Of a stretch of 64,000 nt of DNA, positions 14,823-24,336 are shown in pieces; within the stretch, counting starts at the first letter, position 1; every line of letters begins with the position of its first letter. The stretch is taken from positions 248,001-312,000 of the forward strand of contig NZ_JAKJHZ010000010.1 of assembly GCF_021648885.1 (NCBI RefSeq), read 5' to 3'. The notes beneath the pieces are model-generated. The model was not told where the DNA came from. It did no database searches and saw only the letters and a list, made by a program, of their open reading frames with translations. The translations under genes and the position numbers were made by a program. The DNA is from Nocardioides potassii (GTDB lineage: Bacteria; Actinomycetota; Actinomycetes; Propionibacteriales; Nocardioidaceae).

Positions 14823-17258
14823 TCACAGGCCGCGGGCCCGCACCATCCGCAGCACCTCCTCGGAGCGCTCGGTGAGCGCGCCGATCACCACGGGCGCAGC
14901 CTCGGCGGCCGCGACCTCGCGCGCCCGCGCCACCCATGCCTCGTCGATGCCGAAGACCGGGAACAGGCTCGCGGTGAGCGCGAGGCCGGGGATCATCCCG
15001 CCCTCGTGGAAGGCGGGCAGCGCCTCGAGGTAGCGGTCGAGGTACGGCGCGAGCACGTCGTCCTGGCCGGGGCGCCAGAAGTCGGCCCCCACCAGGCGGG
15101 CCAGCTGGATCGGGACGGTGCGCTCGACCACGACGGCGTTCCACACCTCGGCCTTGGCGTCGGCGTCGGGCGAGCTCGCCCGCACGCGCAGGGCGCGGAC
15201 CCACGCGTCCGGGTCGGGGTCGCGCTCCTCGAGGGCCTGCACGGCAGCGGCGTCGACCGTCCCGAGGACCGCCCGCCGCTCGAGGGCGTACCAGTGGAGG
15301 TCGACGTCGTCGCCGACCTCGTCGAGCAGCGCGTCGAGGTCGCCCTCGCTCGCCGCCGTACGCACCAGGGCGCGCAGCGCCGTCTGCCGGGACACGCCGC
15401 GGTCGACCAGGCCGCGAGCCGCCGCCGAGACACGGGCCTCGAGCGCGGTCCGCTCGGCGTCGGGCGCCCACTGCTGCGCGGCGAGGATGGCGAGGGAGAC
15501 GAGCGGGTCGACGACGGTCTCGACCGTCTCGACGGACAGCACGTCGGTGATCGCGCCGACCGCCTCGGCCGCCGTCGCGTCCCCGCTGGCGAGCATGTCC
15601 CAGACGGTCGCCATCGCGACCGCGCGGGCGAGGGTCGTCGGGAGGCCGGAGGGCCGCCCGACGAGGACCTCGCGTCCCGCGGCGTCGGGCCGCGTCGTGG
15701 CGAAGGTCGTGTCGTCGTGGTTGACGAGGTAGAGGTCGGCGTCGGGCAGCCCCTCGACCACCGTCCGCTCGCCGTCGACCTCGACCCGCACCGCCCCGAC
15801 CTCCTCGAGCGCGTCGCCCGCGCGGCGGTAGGCGCCGACGCCCACCACCTGCGGGTGGGGCGCGCCGTGGGCGCCGACCGCGGTCAGCACGACCCCGTCG
15901 TCGGTCGTCTCGATGCCGAGCCGGTCGACGCCGGCGGTCTCGAGCCAGGCCGTGCGCCATGGCTGCAGGTCGCGGCCGCTGGCCTGCTCGAGCGAGCGCA
16001 CCAGGTCGTCGAGGGTGGTGTTGCCCCACGCGTGCTCGGCGAAGTAGGCCGTCATGCCCTGCGAGAAGGTCTCCTCGCCCACGAAGTACATGAGCTGCTT
16101 GAGCACCGCGGCGCCCTTGGGGTAGGTGATCGAGTCGAAGATCGACTCGGCGTCGGCCACGCTCGGCACGGGCTGGTAGATCGGGTGCGAGGCCGGGCCC
16201 TGGTCGGCGAGGTAGGCGTCGAGCTTGCCCAGCACGAGGTTGTTCGCGGCCGTGTCGCCGTAGGACGTCGCGCGCTCGGCCGCCCACATGCACGCGAACT
16301 CCGCGAACGCCTCGTTGAGCCAGAGGTCGTCCCACCAGCGCATCGTGACGATGTTGCCGAACCACATGTGCGCCATCTCGTGCAGCAGCACGTTGGCGAA
16401 CGACTGCCACTCACCCGTGGTCGGCTCGTGGCGCCGCAGGATCGCATCGGTCCAGGTGACGCAGCCGTAGTTCTCCATCGCCCCGCCGAACTCCGGCAGG
16501 AAGACCTGGTCGTAGCTGCGCTGCGGGAACGGCATGCCGAAGCGGTCGCCGAAGAAGCCGAGCCCCTGCTCGGTCAGCGTGAAGAGCTGCTCGGAGTCGC
16601 GCTCCAGCACCGACGCGAGCGTCTGCCGGGCGTAGAGCCCGAGGTCGTAGCCGCCGGCCTCCTTGCGCAGCTCGACGAACGGGCCCGCGACGACGACGGG
16701 GTTGTACGTCGACAGCGCCGGGGTCGGCTCGAACGTCCACCGCCGGCCGTTGTCCACCGGCTCGACCGTCGGGTCGCCGGAGTTGCTGACGACCGTCCAC
16801 GACTCCGGCGCCACCACGGTGAAGGCGTGCGGCGCCTTGAGGTCGGGCTGGTCGAAGCACGCCCACGCGTAGCGCGCCTCGTCGGGCTCGAAGGTGGTCC
16901 AGAGGTAGACGTTCTTGTCCGCCGGGTCGACCGCCCGGTGCACGCCACGGCCGTCCTTCGTGTCGTTCTGCACCGTGGCGACGACCAGCTCGTTGTCGCC
17001 CTCGAGTCCGGCGAGGGTGATCCGACCGTCCTCGGCCGCGGGCAGGGGCTCGCCGTTCAGCGTCGCCGACTCGACCTCGGCGCAGCAGTCGACGAACGTC
17101 GACGCGCCCTCGGTCGCGGTGAACCGCACCGTGCTGACCGCCCGGAACGCCGGTCCGTCCGGGAGGTCGGTGAGGTCGATGGCGATGTCGTAGGAGGTGA
17201 CCGACAGGATCGCCGCGCGCTCGACGGCCTCCTCCTGTCGCAGGCTCTTCACGGGCAC
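14823..17258 (-). CDS. pepN: Aminopeptidase N, M1 family
   Basis: 811 residues, normal for an actinobacterial PepN. The exopeptidase motif GGAMENYG (residues 258-265) and zinc site HEMAH (293-297) with the third ligand Glu316 in LNEAFAEF are intact; MRWWDDLW lies between. It removes N-terminal amino acids from peptides in the cytoplasm. The GTG at 17258 has a GAGG 8 nt upstream. It is the last gene before trmL on the same strand, which has its own promoter. Confidence 0.95.
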   Translation of the reverse strand: MPVKSLRQEEAVERAAILSVTSYDIAIDLTDLPDGPAFRAVSTVRFTATEGASTFVDCCAEVESATLNGEPLPAAEDGRITLAGLEGDNELVVATVQNDTKDGRGVHRAVDPADKNVYLWTTFEPDEARYAWACFDQPDLKAPHAFTVVAPESWTVVSNSGDPTVEPVDNGRRWTFEPTPALSTYNPVVVAGPFVELRKEAGGYDLGLYARQTLASVLERDSEQLFTLTEQGLGFFGDRFGMPFPQRSYDQVFLPEFGGAMENYGCVTWTDAILRRHEPTTGEWQSFANVLLHEMAHMWFGNIVTMRWWDDLWLNEAFAEFACMWAAERATSYGDTAANNLVLGKLDAYLADQGPASHPIYQPVPSVADAESIFDSITYPKGAAVLKQLMYFVGEETFSQGMTAYFAEHAWGNTTLDDLVRSLEQASGRDLQPWRTAWLETAGVDRLGIETTDDGVVLTAVGAHGAPHPQVVGVGAYRRAGDALEEVGAVRVEVDGERTVVEGLPDADLYLVNHDDTTFATTRPDAAGREVLVGRPSGLPTTLARAVAMATVWDMLASGDATAAEAVGAITDVLSVETVETVVDPLVSLAILAAQQWAPDAERTALEARVSAAARGLVDRGVSRQTALRALVRTAASEGDLDALLDEVGDDVDLHWYALERRAVLGTVDAAAVQALEERDPDPDAWVRALRVRASSPDADAKAEVWNAVVVERTVPIQLARLVGADFWRPGQDDVLAPYLDRYLEALPAFHEGGMIPGLALTASLFPVFGIDEAWVARAREVAAAEAAPVVIGALTERSEEVLRMVRARGL

Positions 17259-17327
17259 GGGTGGTCCTCGGGGGTCGTCGTACGACGCCCGGGTCGGCGC
17301 CTCCCGCAGCCTAGAGCGGCGTCGTGC

Positions 17328-18194
17328 CTACTCTCCGATGCGGGTCCGCACCTCGTAGAGCTCGGGGAAGAACGTCAGCGACAGGGCGCGGCGGAGGAAG
17401 TCGACGCCCGACGAGCCGCCGGTGCCGACCTTGTGGCCGATGACCCGCTGGACGACCTGGAGGTGGCGGAAGCGCCACTGCTGGAAGGCGTCCTCGATGT
17501 CGACGAGCTCCTCGCAGGTCTCGTAGACGCCCCAGTGCTGGTCGGGCGCGGCGTAGACGCCCGCGAAGACGTCGACCAGCTCGGCGTCGGCGGTGTAGGG
17601 CTGCGACCAGTCGCGGTCGAGGAGGCGGGCCGGGACGGCGTACCCCTGGCGCGAGAGGTGGGCGAGGAACTCGTCGTAGAGCGACGGCTCGTGCAGCAGC
17701 TCGTCGAGTGCCGCGCGGGCGCCCTCGTCGTGGCTGAAGACCTTGACCATGTCGGCGTTCTTGTTGCCGAGGAGGAACTCGACCTCGCGGTACTGCGCGG
17801 ACTGGAAGCCGGAGCTGGTCGCGAGGAACGGACGGATCAGGGCGTACTCCGACGGCGTGAGCGTGGCAAGCACCGACCACTGGTCGGTGAGCGTGTGCTG
17901 GATGTGCTTGATCCGCGCCATCCGCTTGAGCGCGGGGGAGAGGTCGTCGGTGCGCAGCAGCGCGCGGGCCGAGCGCAGCTCGTGGATCATCAGCTTGAGC
18001 CAGAGCTCACTCGTCTGGTGCTGGATGATGAAGAGCAGCTCGTCGTGCTGCGGGGGGTCCGACAGCGGCACCTGCGCCGACAGCAGCGTGTCGAGGCGGA
18101 GGTAGTCGCCGTACGACATCGAGGTCGAGAAGTCGCGCTGGATGCCGTCCTCGAGCTCGCGCTTGCTCGTGCTGTCGCCGGTTCCTTCTGACAT
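17328..18194 (-). CDS. kynA: Tryptophan 2,3-dioxygenase
   Basis: 288 residues from the ATG at 18194. It has the heme dioxygenase signatures YGDYLRLDTLL, HDELLFIIQHQTSELWLKL, FQSAQYREVEFLLGNK and GTGGSSGVDFLRRAL. It opens the indole ring of L-tryptophan to N-formylkynurenine, the first step of the kynurenine pathway. No kynureninase or formamidase gene is adjacent. Transcription starts from a leaderless promoter that overlaps the divergent glycosylase promoter. Confidence 0.95.
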   Translation of the reverse strand: MSEGTGDSTSKRELEDGIQRDFSTSMSYGDYLRLDTLLSAQVPLSDPPQHDELLFIIQHQTSELWLKLMIHELRSARALLRTDDLSPALKRMARIKHIQHTLTDQWSVLATLTPSEYALIRPFLATSSGFQSAQYREVEFLLGNKNADMVKVFSHDEGARAALDELLHEPSLYDEFLAHLSRQGYAVPARLLDRDWSQPYTADAELVDVFAGVYAAPDQHWGVYETCEELVDIEDAFQQWRFRHLQVVQRVIGHKVGTGGSSGVDFLRRALSLTFFPELYEVRTRIGE

Positions 18195-18200
18195 GGCTGC

Positions 18201-18227
18201 AACGTAGTCGGTGGGCTCGTCTACCGT
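18201..18227. promoter_or_regulatory. Overlapping divergent leaderless promoters, kynA and glycosylase
   Basis: Minus strand: TACGTT at 18201-18206, 6 nt before the kynA ATG (18194). Plus strand: TACCGT at 18222-18227, 7 nt before the glycosylase ATG (18235). Only 40 bp separate the two start codons, so the -35 region of each falls on the -10 region of the other and polymerase can occupy only one at a time. Confidence 0.6.
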
Positions 18228-18234
18228 CGCCTGC

Positions 18235-19182
18235 ATGGCCCACCCCACCACCCCCGATCGAGAGGGGCGCACCCGCAGTTGGGTGCCCGGGTGGCCGGTG
18301 GCCGTCGGCCAGGTGCTGCGGCCGCAGCGACGAGGGGCGGGCGACCCGACCCAGCGGCACGAGGAGTCCGGGCGGATCTGGAGAGCGATGCGTACGCCGG
18401 TGGGCCCGGCGTCGCTGTGTGTCCAGGCGCGGCCGTCGACCGGCGACGTCCTCGGGCGCGCGTGGGGTCCGGGCGCCGAGTGGGCGCTCGACCGGATGCC
18501 GTCGCTGCTCGGCGCGGACGACGACCCGACGGGGTTCGAGCCGCACCACCACCCGGAGGTGGCCGCCGGGTGGCGCACGCACCAGCACTGGCGGATCGGT
18601 GCGACCGGCCTCGTCATGGAGTCGCTCGTGCCGTCGATCCTCGAGCAGAAGGTGACCGGCAAGCAGGCGTTCGGGTCGTTCCGCGAGCTCGTCCGGCGAC
18701 ACGGGGAGCCAGCGCCCGGACCCGTCGCCCACCTGCGCCTCATGGTCCAGCCGACGCCGGCGGTGATCGCCTCGATCCCGTCGTGGGAGTGGCTGCGCCT
18801 CGGCGTGCAGCCCGCGCAGTCCCGCACGGTCGTGACCGCGTGCCGATTGGCGTCGTCGCTCGAGCGGATCACCCAGGTCTCGTGCGAGGAGGCGGACCGG
18901 CGGCTGCAGTCCATCCGCGGGATCGGCGTCTGGACGAGCGCCGAGGTGCGCCAGCGGGCGCTCGGTGACGCCGACGCGGTCAGCTACGGCGACTACCACC
19001 TCGCCAACTGGGTCGGCTGGGCGCTCGTCGGCCACGACATCACCGACGACGAGATGGCCGAGCTGCTCGCGCCCTACCGGCCCCACCGCGGCCGGGCGGC
19101 CGCGATGGCGATGGCCGGCGGCCAGGCCCGCCCGCGTCGCGGTCCGCGGATGAGCGTCCCCACGCACCTGCCGACGCGCTAG
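18235..19182 (+). CDS. DNA-3-methyladenine glycosylase, AlkA-like
   Basis: 315 residues from the ATG at 18235; the in-frame start 24 nt earlier would precede the -10 box. The HhH-GPD core is present: SLVPSILEQKVTGKQAF, the hairpin LQSIRGIGVWTSAEVRQRAL and GDADAVSYGDYHLANW with the catalytic Asp region. It removes alkylated purines in base-excision repair. It converges on the phospholipase D gene with three bases between stops. Confidence 0.87.
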   Translation: MAHPTTPDREGRTRSWVPGWPVAVGQVLRPQRRGAGDPTQRHEESGRIWRAMRTPVGPASLCVQARPSTGDVLGRAWGPGAEWALDRMPSLLGADDDPTGFEPHHHPEVAAGWRTHQHWRIGATGLVMESLVPSILEQKVTGKQAFGSFRELVRRHGEPAPGPVAHLRLMVQPTPAVIASIPSWEWLRLGVQPAQSRTVVTACRLASSLERITQVSCEEADRRLQSIRGIGVWTSAEVRQRALGDADAVSYGDYHLANWVGWALVGHDITDDEMAELLAPYRPHRGRAAAMAMAGGQARPRRGPRMSVPTHLPTR

Positions 19183-19185
19183 GCG

Positions 19186-20430
19186 TCAGAGCAGCGGGCG
19201 CAGAGGAGCCAGGAAGCTCTCGGTGAACTTCCGGTTGAGGTCGCGGGCCTCCCACTCGTCGAGGGTCAGCTCGAGGCAGTTGGTCTCGTCGTTGCGGAAG
19301 ACCTGCTCCATCACGGCGGCGAAGTCGGGGTCGATGACCTCGAGGTTGATCTCGTAGTTGCCCTGGAGGCTCAGCCGGTCGATGTTCGCGGTGCCGACGG
19401 TGGCCCAGCTGCCGTCGATCGTCGCGGTCTTCGCGTGCACCATCGCGTCCTTGAAGCGCAGGATCCGCACGCCTGCGGCGAGCAGCTGGCCGTAGTAGCC
19501 GCGCGAGATCCAGTCCGCCACGATGTGATTGCTCTTGAGCGGCAGCAGGATGCGTACGTCGACCCCGCGGCGCGCCGCGTCGGCGACCGAGTCGACGAAG
19601 TCCTGGTCGGGCAGGAAGTAGGCCGTGGTCAACCAGACGTTGCGGCTAGCGCGGTTGATCGCCTCGAGGTACATGCTGCGGATCGGGAAGTTCCACTGCC
19701 GCGGGATGTTGCGGTGGATCCGGATCTGCGGGTCCCAGTCGGACGCCGTCTCGAGGAGCAGCGGTCGCTCGCTGCGGGTCAGCCGCCGCCGGCGGTTGAG
19801 GTTCCAGAAGTCGGCGAACGCGCGCTTGAGGTCCCACACGCCCGGCCCGGTGATCCGCACGTGGGTGTCGCGCCACTCGGTGGCGTAGGCGGAGCCGATG
19901 TTGTAGCCGCCGAGGAAGGCGACCTCCTCGTCGACCACGAGCAGCTTGCGGTGGTTGCGGCCGTAGCGGCGCAGGTCCCAGAAGCGGATGCCCGCGTTCC
20001 AGATCGGGTAGCGCATCACCTTCATCGAGGGCGGGAAGCGCTTGAACGCCGGCGAGACGACCACGTTGGCGAAGCCGTCGTAGATGCAGTGCACGTCGAC
20101 TCCCCGCGCCGCGGCCGCGGCGAGGGCGGACTTGAACTTCCACCCGATCTCGTCGCCCTTCCAGATGTAGGTCTCGAAGAGGATCTGCTTCTTCGCCCCG
20201 TCGATCGCGGCGAGCATGTCGTCGTAGAGGTCGCGCCCGAAGGTGTAGGTCGTGATGAGCCCGTCGCCGACCGGCACGGTCTCCGGCGCGAGGACCGGGA
20301 ACGCCTTCGGCTTCTTGCCGCGACGGCGGTAGGAGTCGACCAGCGACAGCGCCACGGCGACGGCGATCTGGAGGCCGAGCAGCGTGAGCAGGCCACGCCG
20401 TACGGCGGTCAGCGTGCGGGCGACGGTCAC
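19186..20430 (-). CDS. Phospholipase D-family protein, cardiolipin synthase-like
   Basis: 414 residues. One N-terminal membrane helix (about residues 15-32) with a basic tail, then two HKD catalytic motifs: NHRKLLVVDEEVAFLGG (H160, K162, D167) and VHAKTATIDGSWATVGTANI (H332, K334, D339). This is the layout of bacterial cardiolipin synthases, with one rather than two anchor helices. It probably joins phosphatidylglycerol units at the inner membrane face. Leaderless GTG start behind TAGGTT at 20437-20442. Confidence 0.88.
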   Translation of the reverse strand: MTVARTLTAVRRGLLTLLGLQIAVAVALSLVDSYRRRGKKPKAFPVLAPETVPVGDGLITTYTFGRDLYDDMLAAIDGAKKQILFETYIWKGDEIGWKFKSALAAAAARGVDVHCIYDGFANVVVSPAFKRFPPSMKVMRYPIWNAGIRFWDLRRYGRNHRKLLVVDEEVAFLGGYNIGSAYATEWRDTHVRITGPGVWDLKRAFADFWNLNRRRRLTRSERPLLLETASDWDPQIRIHRNIPRQWNFPIRSMYLEAINRASRNVWLTTAYFLPDQDFVDSVADAARRGVDVRILLPLKSNHIVADWISRGYYGQLLAAGVRILRFKDAMVHAKTATIDGSWATVGTANIDRLSLQGNYEINLEVIDPDFAAVMEQVFRNDETNCLELTLDEWEARDLNRKFTESFLAPLRPLL

Positions 20431-20436
20431 GCGGAC

Positions 20437-20442
20437 AACCTA
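20437..20442 (-). promoter_or_regulatory. -10 box of a leaderless promoter (phospholipase D gene)
   Basis: TAGGTT on the minus strand, 6 nt before the GTG at 20430. Confidence 0.6.
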
Positions 20443-20465
20443 TCCAGCGGGTCCAGTGGGTTCGA

Positions 20466-21272
20466 TCAGGCCAGCCCGAGAGCGGTGTACGCCTCCACGT
20501 CGCACGGCAGGTCCGACAGGACGCGGAAGAGCACGGCGCGCAGCAATGCCTGGCGCTGGGCGCCGGAACGCCACTCGTCGAGCGCCTCGGCCGGGGCGTC
20601 GTGCCAGATCACCGCGTCGAGCACGCAGACCGCCTCGGCCCACAACGGCGAGCGCCAGGTGGGGGTGAAGTCGATGACGAAGGGGACGCCAGACGCGTCG
20701 AGCAGGACGTTGCTCGCGAGGTCGCGGTGGACGAGCTGCTCGCGGCCCAGGTCGCTGTCGTCGAGCTCCGGCGCGATCGCCTCGACCAGGTCGCGGAGAC
20801 CCGGCTCGGGCCGGTCGGCAGCGGCCGCGACGGCCGCCTCGACGTCGTACGACGCCTCGTCGGCGACGCCCCACCGGTCGGTGCGGCCGTCCAGCTCGCG
20901 CGGACGTTCGAGCACGCGGGTCGCGAGGTGCGCGTGGAGGAGGTGGGCGGTCGCCCGCAGCGTCGGGAGGTCGCGGCACGGCGTCGTACCCGGCTCGAAG
21001 CGCGTCGCAGCCCAGCCGTCGGCAGTGAGGTTGCCGTCGCGGGCGGGGACGGGCAGGGCGAGCCGGATCGAGCGCGGCGACTCCTCGTCGAGGTGGACGG
21101 CGAGCCTCGCCTGGATCGGGGCGAGCCACGCCTCCGACTCGTCGTGACCGGGGGAGAGGACCAGGTCGCCGGCGCGCCAGCTCGTGCCCCGGCCGCCCTC
21201 GAGCGGCTCCAGCACACCCTCCGCGGCGAACAGGTCGAGCACGTGGTCCGGCGGTCGTGACGGGTGGGGCAC
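20466..21272 (-). CDS. TIGR02569-like kinase-fold protein
   Basis: 268 residues. The segment LVHRDLASNVLLDASGVPFVIDFTPTW is an aminoglycoside-phosphotransferase-type catalytic loop (HRDxxxxN, then IDF), and the N-terminal half follows the actinobacterial TIGR02569 family. The family's substrate is unknown. GTG start with TAGGCT 6 nt upstream (21279-21284), so leaderless. It ends 36 bp from the start of the phospholipase D gene on the same strand. Confidence 0.78.
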   Translation of the reverse strand: MPHPSRPPDHVLDLFAAEGVLEPLEGGRGTSWRAGDLVLSPGHDESEAWLAPIQARLAVHLDEESPRSIRLALPVPARDGNLTADGWAATRFEPGTTPCRDLPTLRATAHLLHAHLATRVLERPRELDGRTDRWGVADEASYDVEAAVAAAADRPEPGLRDLVEAIAPELDDSDLGREQLVHRDLASNVLLDASGVPFVIDFTPTWRSPLWAEAVCVLDAVIWHDAPAEALDEWRSGAQRQALLRAVLFRVLSDLPCDVEAYTALGLA

Positions 21273-21308
21273 GGACCGAGCCTAGGGCGCCGGGGACGGA
21301 CACCAGGA

Positions 21309-21373
21309 AGGCAGTTCGGCCTCGTCGGGAGCCTCGCCACGCTCAGATCGGCTCGGCACGGCGCGAACTGCCT
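21309..21373. repeat. Spaced inverted repeat upstream of uvrB
   Basis: AGGCAGTTCG (21309-21318) and CGAACTGCCT (21364-21373) are exact 10-bp inverted arms 45 bp apart, in the gene-free stretch 21273-21504. It could form a long-loop hairpin or be a two-site regulator target. Confidence 0.5.
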
Positions 21374-21456
21374 GCATGGTGGTCTGGATGGTAGTCAGCG
21401 TCGGTTGACGACCTCGGCGGGAGAGCTGGCGTGGGCGTAGCGGATCACCAGGGGTC

Positions 21457-21498
21457 ACGACCCGCTCACGGTCCACTGTCGGTGGCGGGTCGTAGGCT
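21457..21498 (+). promoter_or_regulatory. uvrB leaderless promoter overlapped by an inverted repeat
   Basis: The -10 box TAGGCT (21493-21498) lies 6 nt before the uvrB ATG. ACGACCCGC (21457-21465) and GCGGGTCGT (21485-21493) form perfect 9-bp inverted arms spanning the -35/-10 interval and touching the -10 box. No GAAC-N4-GTTC SOS box is present here, unlike uvrA. Confidence 0.55.
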
Positions 21499-21504
21499 CG
21501 ACGC

Positions 21505-23634
21505 ATGCGTCCAGTCACCGATCTCCAGCGCCGGGTGGCCCCGTTCAAGGTCGAGTCCGACTACGAGCCGTCCGGTGACCAGCCGGCGGCGATCCGGGAG
21601 ATCACCGAGCGGATCAACAGCGGCGAGAAGGACGTCGTGCTCCTCGGCGCGACCGGCACGGGCAAGACCGCCACCGTCGCCTGGGTGGCCGAGCAGGTGC
21701 AGCGTCCGGTGCTGGTGCTGCAGCCCAACAAGACCCTCGCCGCGCAGTTCGCCAACGAGCTCCGCCAGCTGTTCCCGCACAACGCCGTCGAGTACTTCGT
21801 CTCCTACTACGACTACTACCAACCCGAGGCCTACGTCCCCCAGACCGACACCTACATCGAGAAGGACTCCTCGATCAACGAGGAGGTCGAGCGGCTGCGC
21901 CACAGCGCGACCAACAGCCTGCTCACGCGCCGCGACACGATCGTGGTCTCGACGGTGTCGTGCATCTACGGCCTCGGCACCCCGCAGGAGTACGTCGACC
22001 GGATGCTGCGACTCAAGGTCGGCGAGGAGCACGACCGCGACTCGGTGCTCCGCCGCCTGGTGGAGATCCAGTACACCCGCAACGACATGTCGTTCACCCG
22101 CGGCACCTTCCGGGTCCGCGGCGACACCCTCGAGATCTTCCCGGTCTACGAGGAGCTCGCCGTGCGCGTGGAGTTCTTCGGCGACGAGATCGAGCGGCTG
22201 ATGACGCTCCACCCGATCACCGGCGAGGTGATCTCGGAGGACACCGAGCTCCACGTCTTCCCGGCCACCCACTACGTCGCCGGTCCCGAGCGGATGGAGC
22301 GCGCGATCCGCGGCATCGAGCTCGAGCTCGACGACCAGCTCGCGGTGTTCGAGAAGCAGGGCAAGCTGCTCGAGGCGCAGCGCCTGCGGATGCGCACGAC
22401 CTACGACGTCGAGATGATGCGCCAGGTCGGATCGTGCTCGGGCATCGAGAACTACTCGATGCACATGGACGGCCGCACGCCCGGCAGCGCCCCCAACACC
22501 CTGCTCGACTACTTCCCCGAGGACTTCGTCCTCGTGATCGACGAGTCCCACGTGGCCGTCCCGCAGATCGGCGGGATGTACGAGGGCGACATGTCGCGCA
22601 AGCGCAACCTCGTCGACCACGGCTTCCGGCTGCCGAGTGCGATGGACAACCGTCCGCTGCGCTGGGAGGAGTTCCTCGACCGGATCGGCCAGACGGTCTA
22701 CCTCTCGGCGACCCCGGGCAACTACGAGCTCGACAAGGTCGGCGGCATCGACAACACCGTCCAGCAGATCATCCGCCCGACCGGCCTGATCGACCCCGAG
22801 GTCGTGGTCAAGCCGACCAAGGGCCAGATCGACGACCTCATCCACGAGATCCGCACGCGGTCGGAGAAGGGCGAGCGCGTCCTGGTCACGACGCTCACCA
22901 AGAAGATGTCGGAGGACCTCACCGACTACCTCCTCGACGCCGGCATCCGCACCCGCTACCTCCACTCCGAGGTCGACACGCTGCGCCGCATCGAGCTGCT
23001 CCGCGAGCTGCGGATGGGGGAGTACGACGTCCTCGTCGGCATCAACCTGCTCCGCGAGGGCCTCGACCTGCCGGAGGTGTCGCTGGTCGCGATCCTCGAC
23101 GCCGACAAGGAGGGCTTCCTGCGCTCCGACAAGTCGCTCATCCAGACCATCGGCCGTGCCGCACGCAACGTCTCCGGCCAGGTCCACATGTACGCCGACA
23201 AGATCACGCCGTCGATGGAGCTGGCGATCCAGGAGACCAACCGTCGCCGTGCGATCCAGGTCGCCTACAACGCCGAGCGCGGGATCGACCCCCAGCCGCT
23301 GCGCAAGAAGATCGCCGACATCACCGAGATGCTCGCCCGCGAGGACGAGAACACCGAGGCGCTGCTCAAGACGTGGGCCGACGTCGGCCAGAAGGGCCGC
23401 GCCGGGGGCGTCAAGGCCGGCAAATCCCCGACCCCCGCCCTGTCGCGGATCCACTCCGACCAGCCCGACACCGCCGGCATCCCGTCGACCGACCTCGCCG
23501 AGCTCATCCAGGGCCTGACCGAGCAGATGAAGCAGGCCGCCGCCGACCTCCAGTTCGAGGTGGCGGCCCGCCTCCGCGACGAGATCAGCGACCTCAAGAA
23601 GGAGCTCCGCCAGATGATGGAAGCGACGAAGTGA
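21505..23634 (+). CDS. uvrB: Excinuclease ABC subunit B
   Basis: 709 residues. Helicase motif I GATGTGKT (48-55), the beta-hairpin region [19 protein letters not shown], motif [22 protein letters not shown] and QTIGRAARN near the C-terminal lobe, and a terminal UVR domain ([18 protein letters not shown]) that contacts UvrC. UvrB verifies the lesion and recruits UvrC in nucleotide excision repair. Length is standard. Monocistronic and leaderless; uvrA and uvrC lie elsewhere in this window. Confidence 0.98.
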   Translation: MRPVTDLQRRVAPFKVESDYEPSGDQPAAIREITERINSGEKDVVLLGATGTGKTATVAWVAEQVQRPVLVLQPNKTLAAQFANELRQLFPHNAVEYFVSYYDYYQPEAYVPQTDTYIEKDSSINEEVERLRHSATNSLLTRRDTIVVSTVSCIYGLGTPQEYVDRMLRLKVGEEHDRDSVLRRLVEIQYTRNDMSFTRGTFRVRGDTLEIFPVYEELAVRVEFFGDEIERLMTLHPITGEVISEDTELHVFPATHYVAGPERMERAIRGIELELDDQLAVFEKQGKLLEAQRLRMRTTYDVEMMRQVGSCSGIENYSMHMDGRTPGSAPNTLLDYFPEDFVLVIDESHVAVPQIGGMYEGDMSRKRNLVDHGFRLPSAMDNRPLRWEEFLDRIGQTVYLSATPGNYELDKVGGIDNTVQQIIRPTGLIDPEVVVKPTKGQIDDLIHEIRTRSEKGERVLVTTLTKKMSEDLTDYLLDAGIRTRYLHSEVDTLRRIELLRELRMGEYDVLVGINLLREGLDLPEVSLVAILDADKEGFLRSDKSLIQTIGRAARNVSGQVHMYADKITPSMELAIQETNRRRAIQVAYNAERGIDPQPLRKKIADITEMLAREDENTEALLKTWADVGQKGRAGGVKAGKSPTPALSRIHSDQPDTAGIPSTDLAELIQGLTEQMKQAAADLQFEVAARLRDEISDLKKELRQMMEATK

Positions 23635-23726
23635 GGAGAGGGCCTCGAGCGAGGAACGAGCTCGAAAGGTCCTCGACGAGCGAGGAGCTGCGCGCGAGCG
23701 AAGCGAGTGCGCCGGCGACGAAGTGA
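23623..23726. repeat. 12-bp direct repeat and GAGCGA-rich spacer after uvrB
   Basis: GCGACGAAGTGA, which forms the last codons and stop of uvrB (23623-23634), recurs at 23715-23726. Between them the sequence is rich in GAGCGAGGA and CGAGC words that can fold back. It could be a remnant of a small duplication or a transcription-stop structure. Confidence 0.45.
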
Positions 23727-23742
23727 CGAGCGGCGTGGCCCG

Positions 23743-24258
23743 CTAGAAACCCTCTTCGCGGCGCTTGAGCTCCTTGCGCTCCTTCTTCTCGATCCGCTTC
23801 ACGTGCTCGTCGATGATGTCGCGCTTGTTGGCCTGGATGCGGATGAGGTTCATGAGGGCGAAGCCCGTCGGGAAGATCGGCCACGGAAACCCCATGAACA
23901 TGGTGGCGGCCCAGATCGTCCAGAGCAGCACGGAGAGACCGACGAACCCCATGAGGGCCTCGCGCCGGTCGCTCTCCCACTTCCGCTCGGCCTGCTCCAG
24001 CAGGGAGCGCGGGCCCGACTGGGGCTCCCGAGCGACGGGGAGGTCCTCGACGAGCGGCAGGAGCTCGCCGAGCGTCCGGCTGGTCATCGCGGCCTCCGCG
24101 CGCTCGTCGTACTCGCTGCGGGTGAGCCGGCCCTCGGCGAACGCGTCGGCGAGCACGGTCTCGATGACGGCGCGGTCCTTGTCGGACGCGCGCATCGTCG
24201 TGTTCGCGGGCAGGCGGGGGTCGTGGTCGAACTGGCTCCACACCTCGATGCCCGGCAC
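23743..24258 (-). CDS. DUF1707 and 2TM-domain protein
   Basis: 171 residues from the GTG at 24258, chosen because TACGAT lies 6 nt upstream. The DUF1707 motif begins at MRASDKDRAVIETVLADAF and continues EGRLTRSEYDERAEAAMTSRTLGEL; DUF1707 is a short actinobacterial domain usually attached to membrane proteins. Two hydrophobic segments follow (ALMGFVGLSVLLWTIWAATMF and FPWPIFPTGFALMNLI), then a charged Lys/Arg/Glu-rich tail. Function unknown. Divergent from the hemerythrin gene. Confidence 0.8.
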   Translation of the reverse strand: MPGIEVWSQFDHDPRLPANTTMRASDKDRAVIETVLADAFAEGRLTRSEYDERAEAAMTSRTLGELLPLVEDLPVAREPQSGPRSLLEQAERKWESDRREALMGFVGLSVLLWTIWAATMFMGFPWPIFPTGFALMNLIRIQANKRDIIDEHVKRIEKKERKELKRREEGF

Positions 24259-24264
24259 CGCTCC

Positions 24265-24329
24265 ATCGTAGGCACCCCCACCCATCCGGATGGATGCGGA
24301 GTGTCATGGTTCGCACCACTCGCTAGCGT
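24265..24329. promoter_or_regulatory. Divergent leaderless promoters, DUF1707 and hemerythrin genes
   Basis: Minus: TACGAT at 24265-24270, 6 nt before GTG 24258. Plus: TAGCGT at 24324-24329, 7 nt before ATG 24337. Both starts lack ribosome-binding sites. Confidence 0.6.
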
Positions 24330-24336
24330 CTGGCCC

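Noticed and set aside
14463..18191. A 1242-codon open frame on the plus strand
   Set aside because: It is antisense to trmL, pepN and kynA and has the Arg/Gly/Val/His-rich composition of a shadow frame.
21466..23454. A 662-codon minus-strand frame
   Set aside because: Shadow of uvrB; no domain or start signal.
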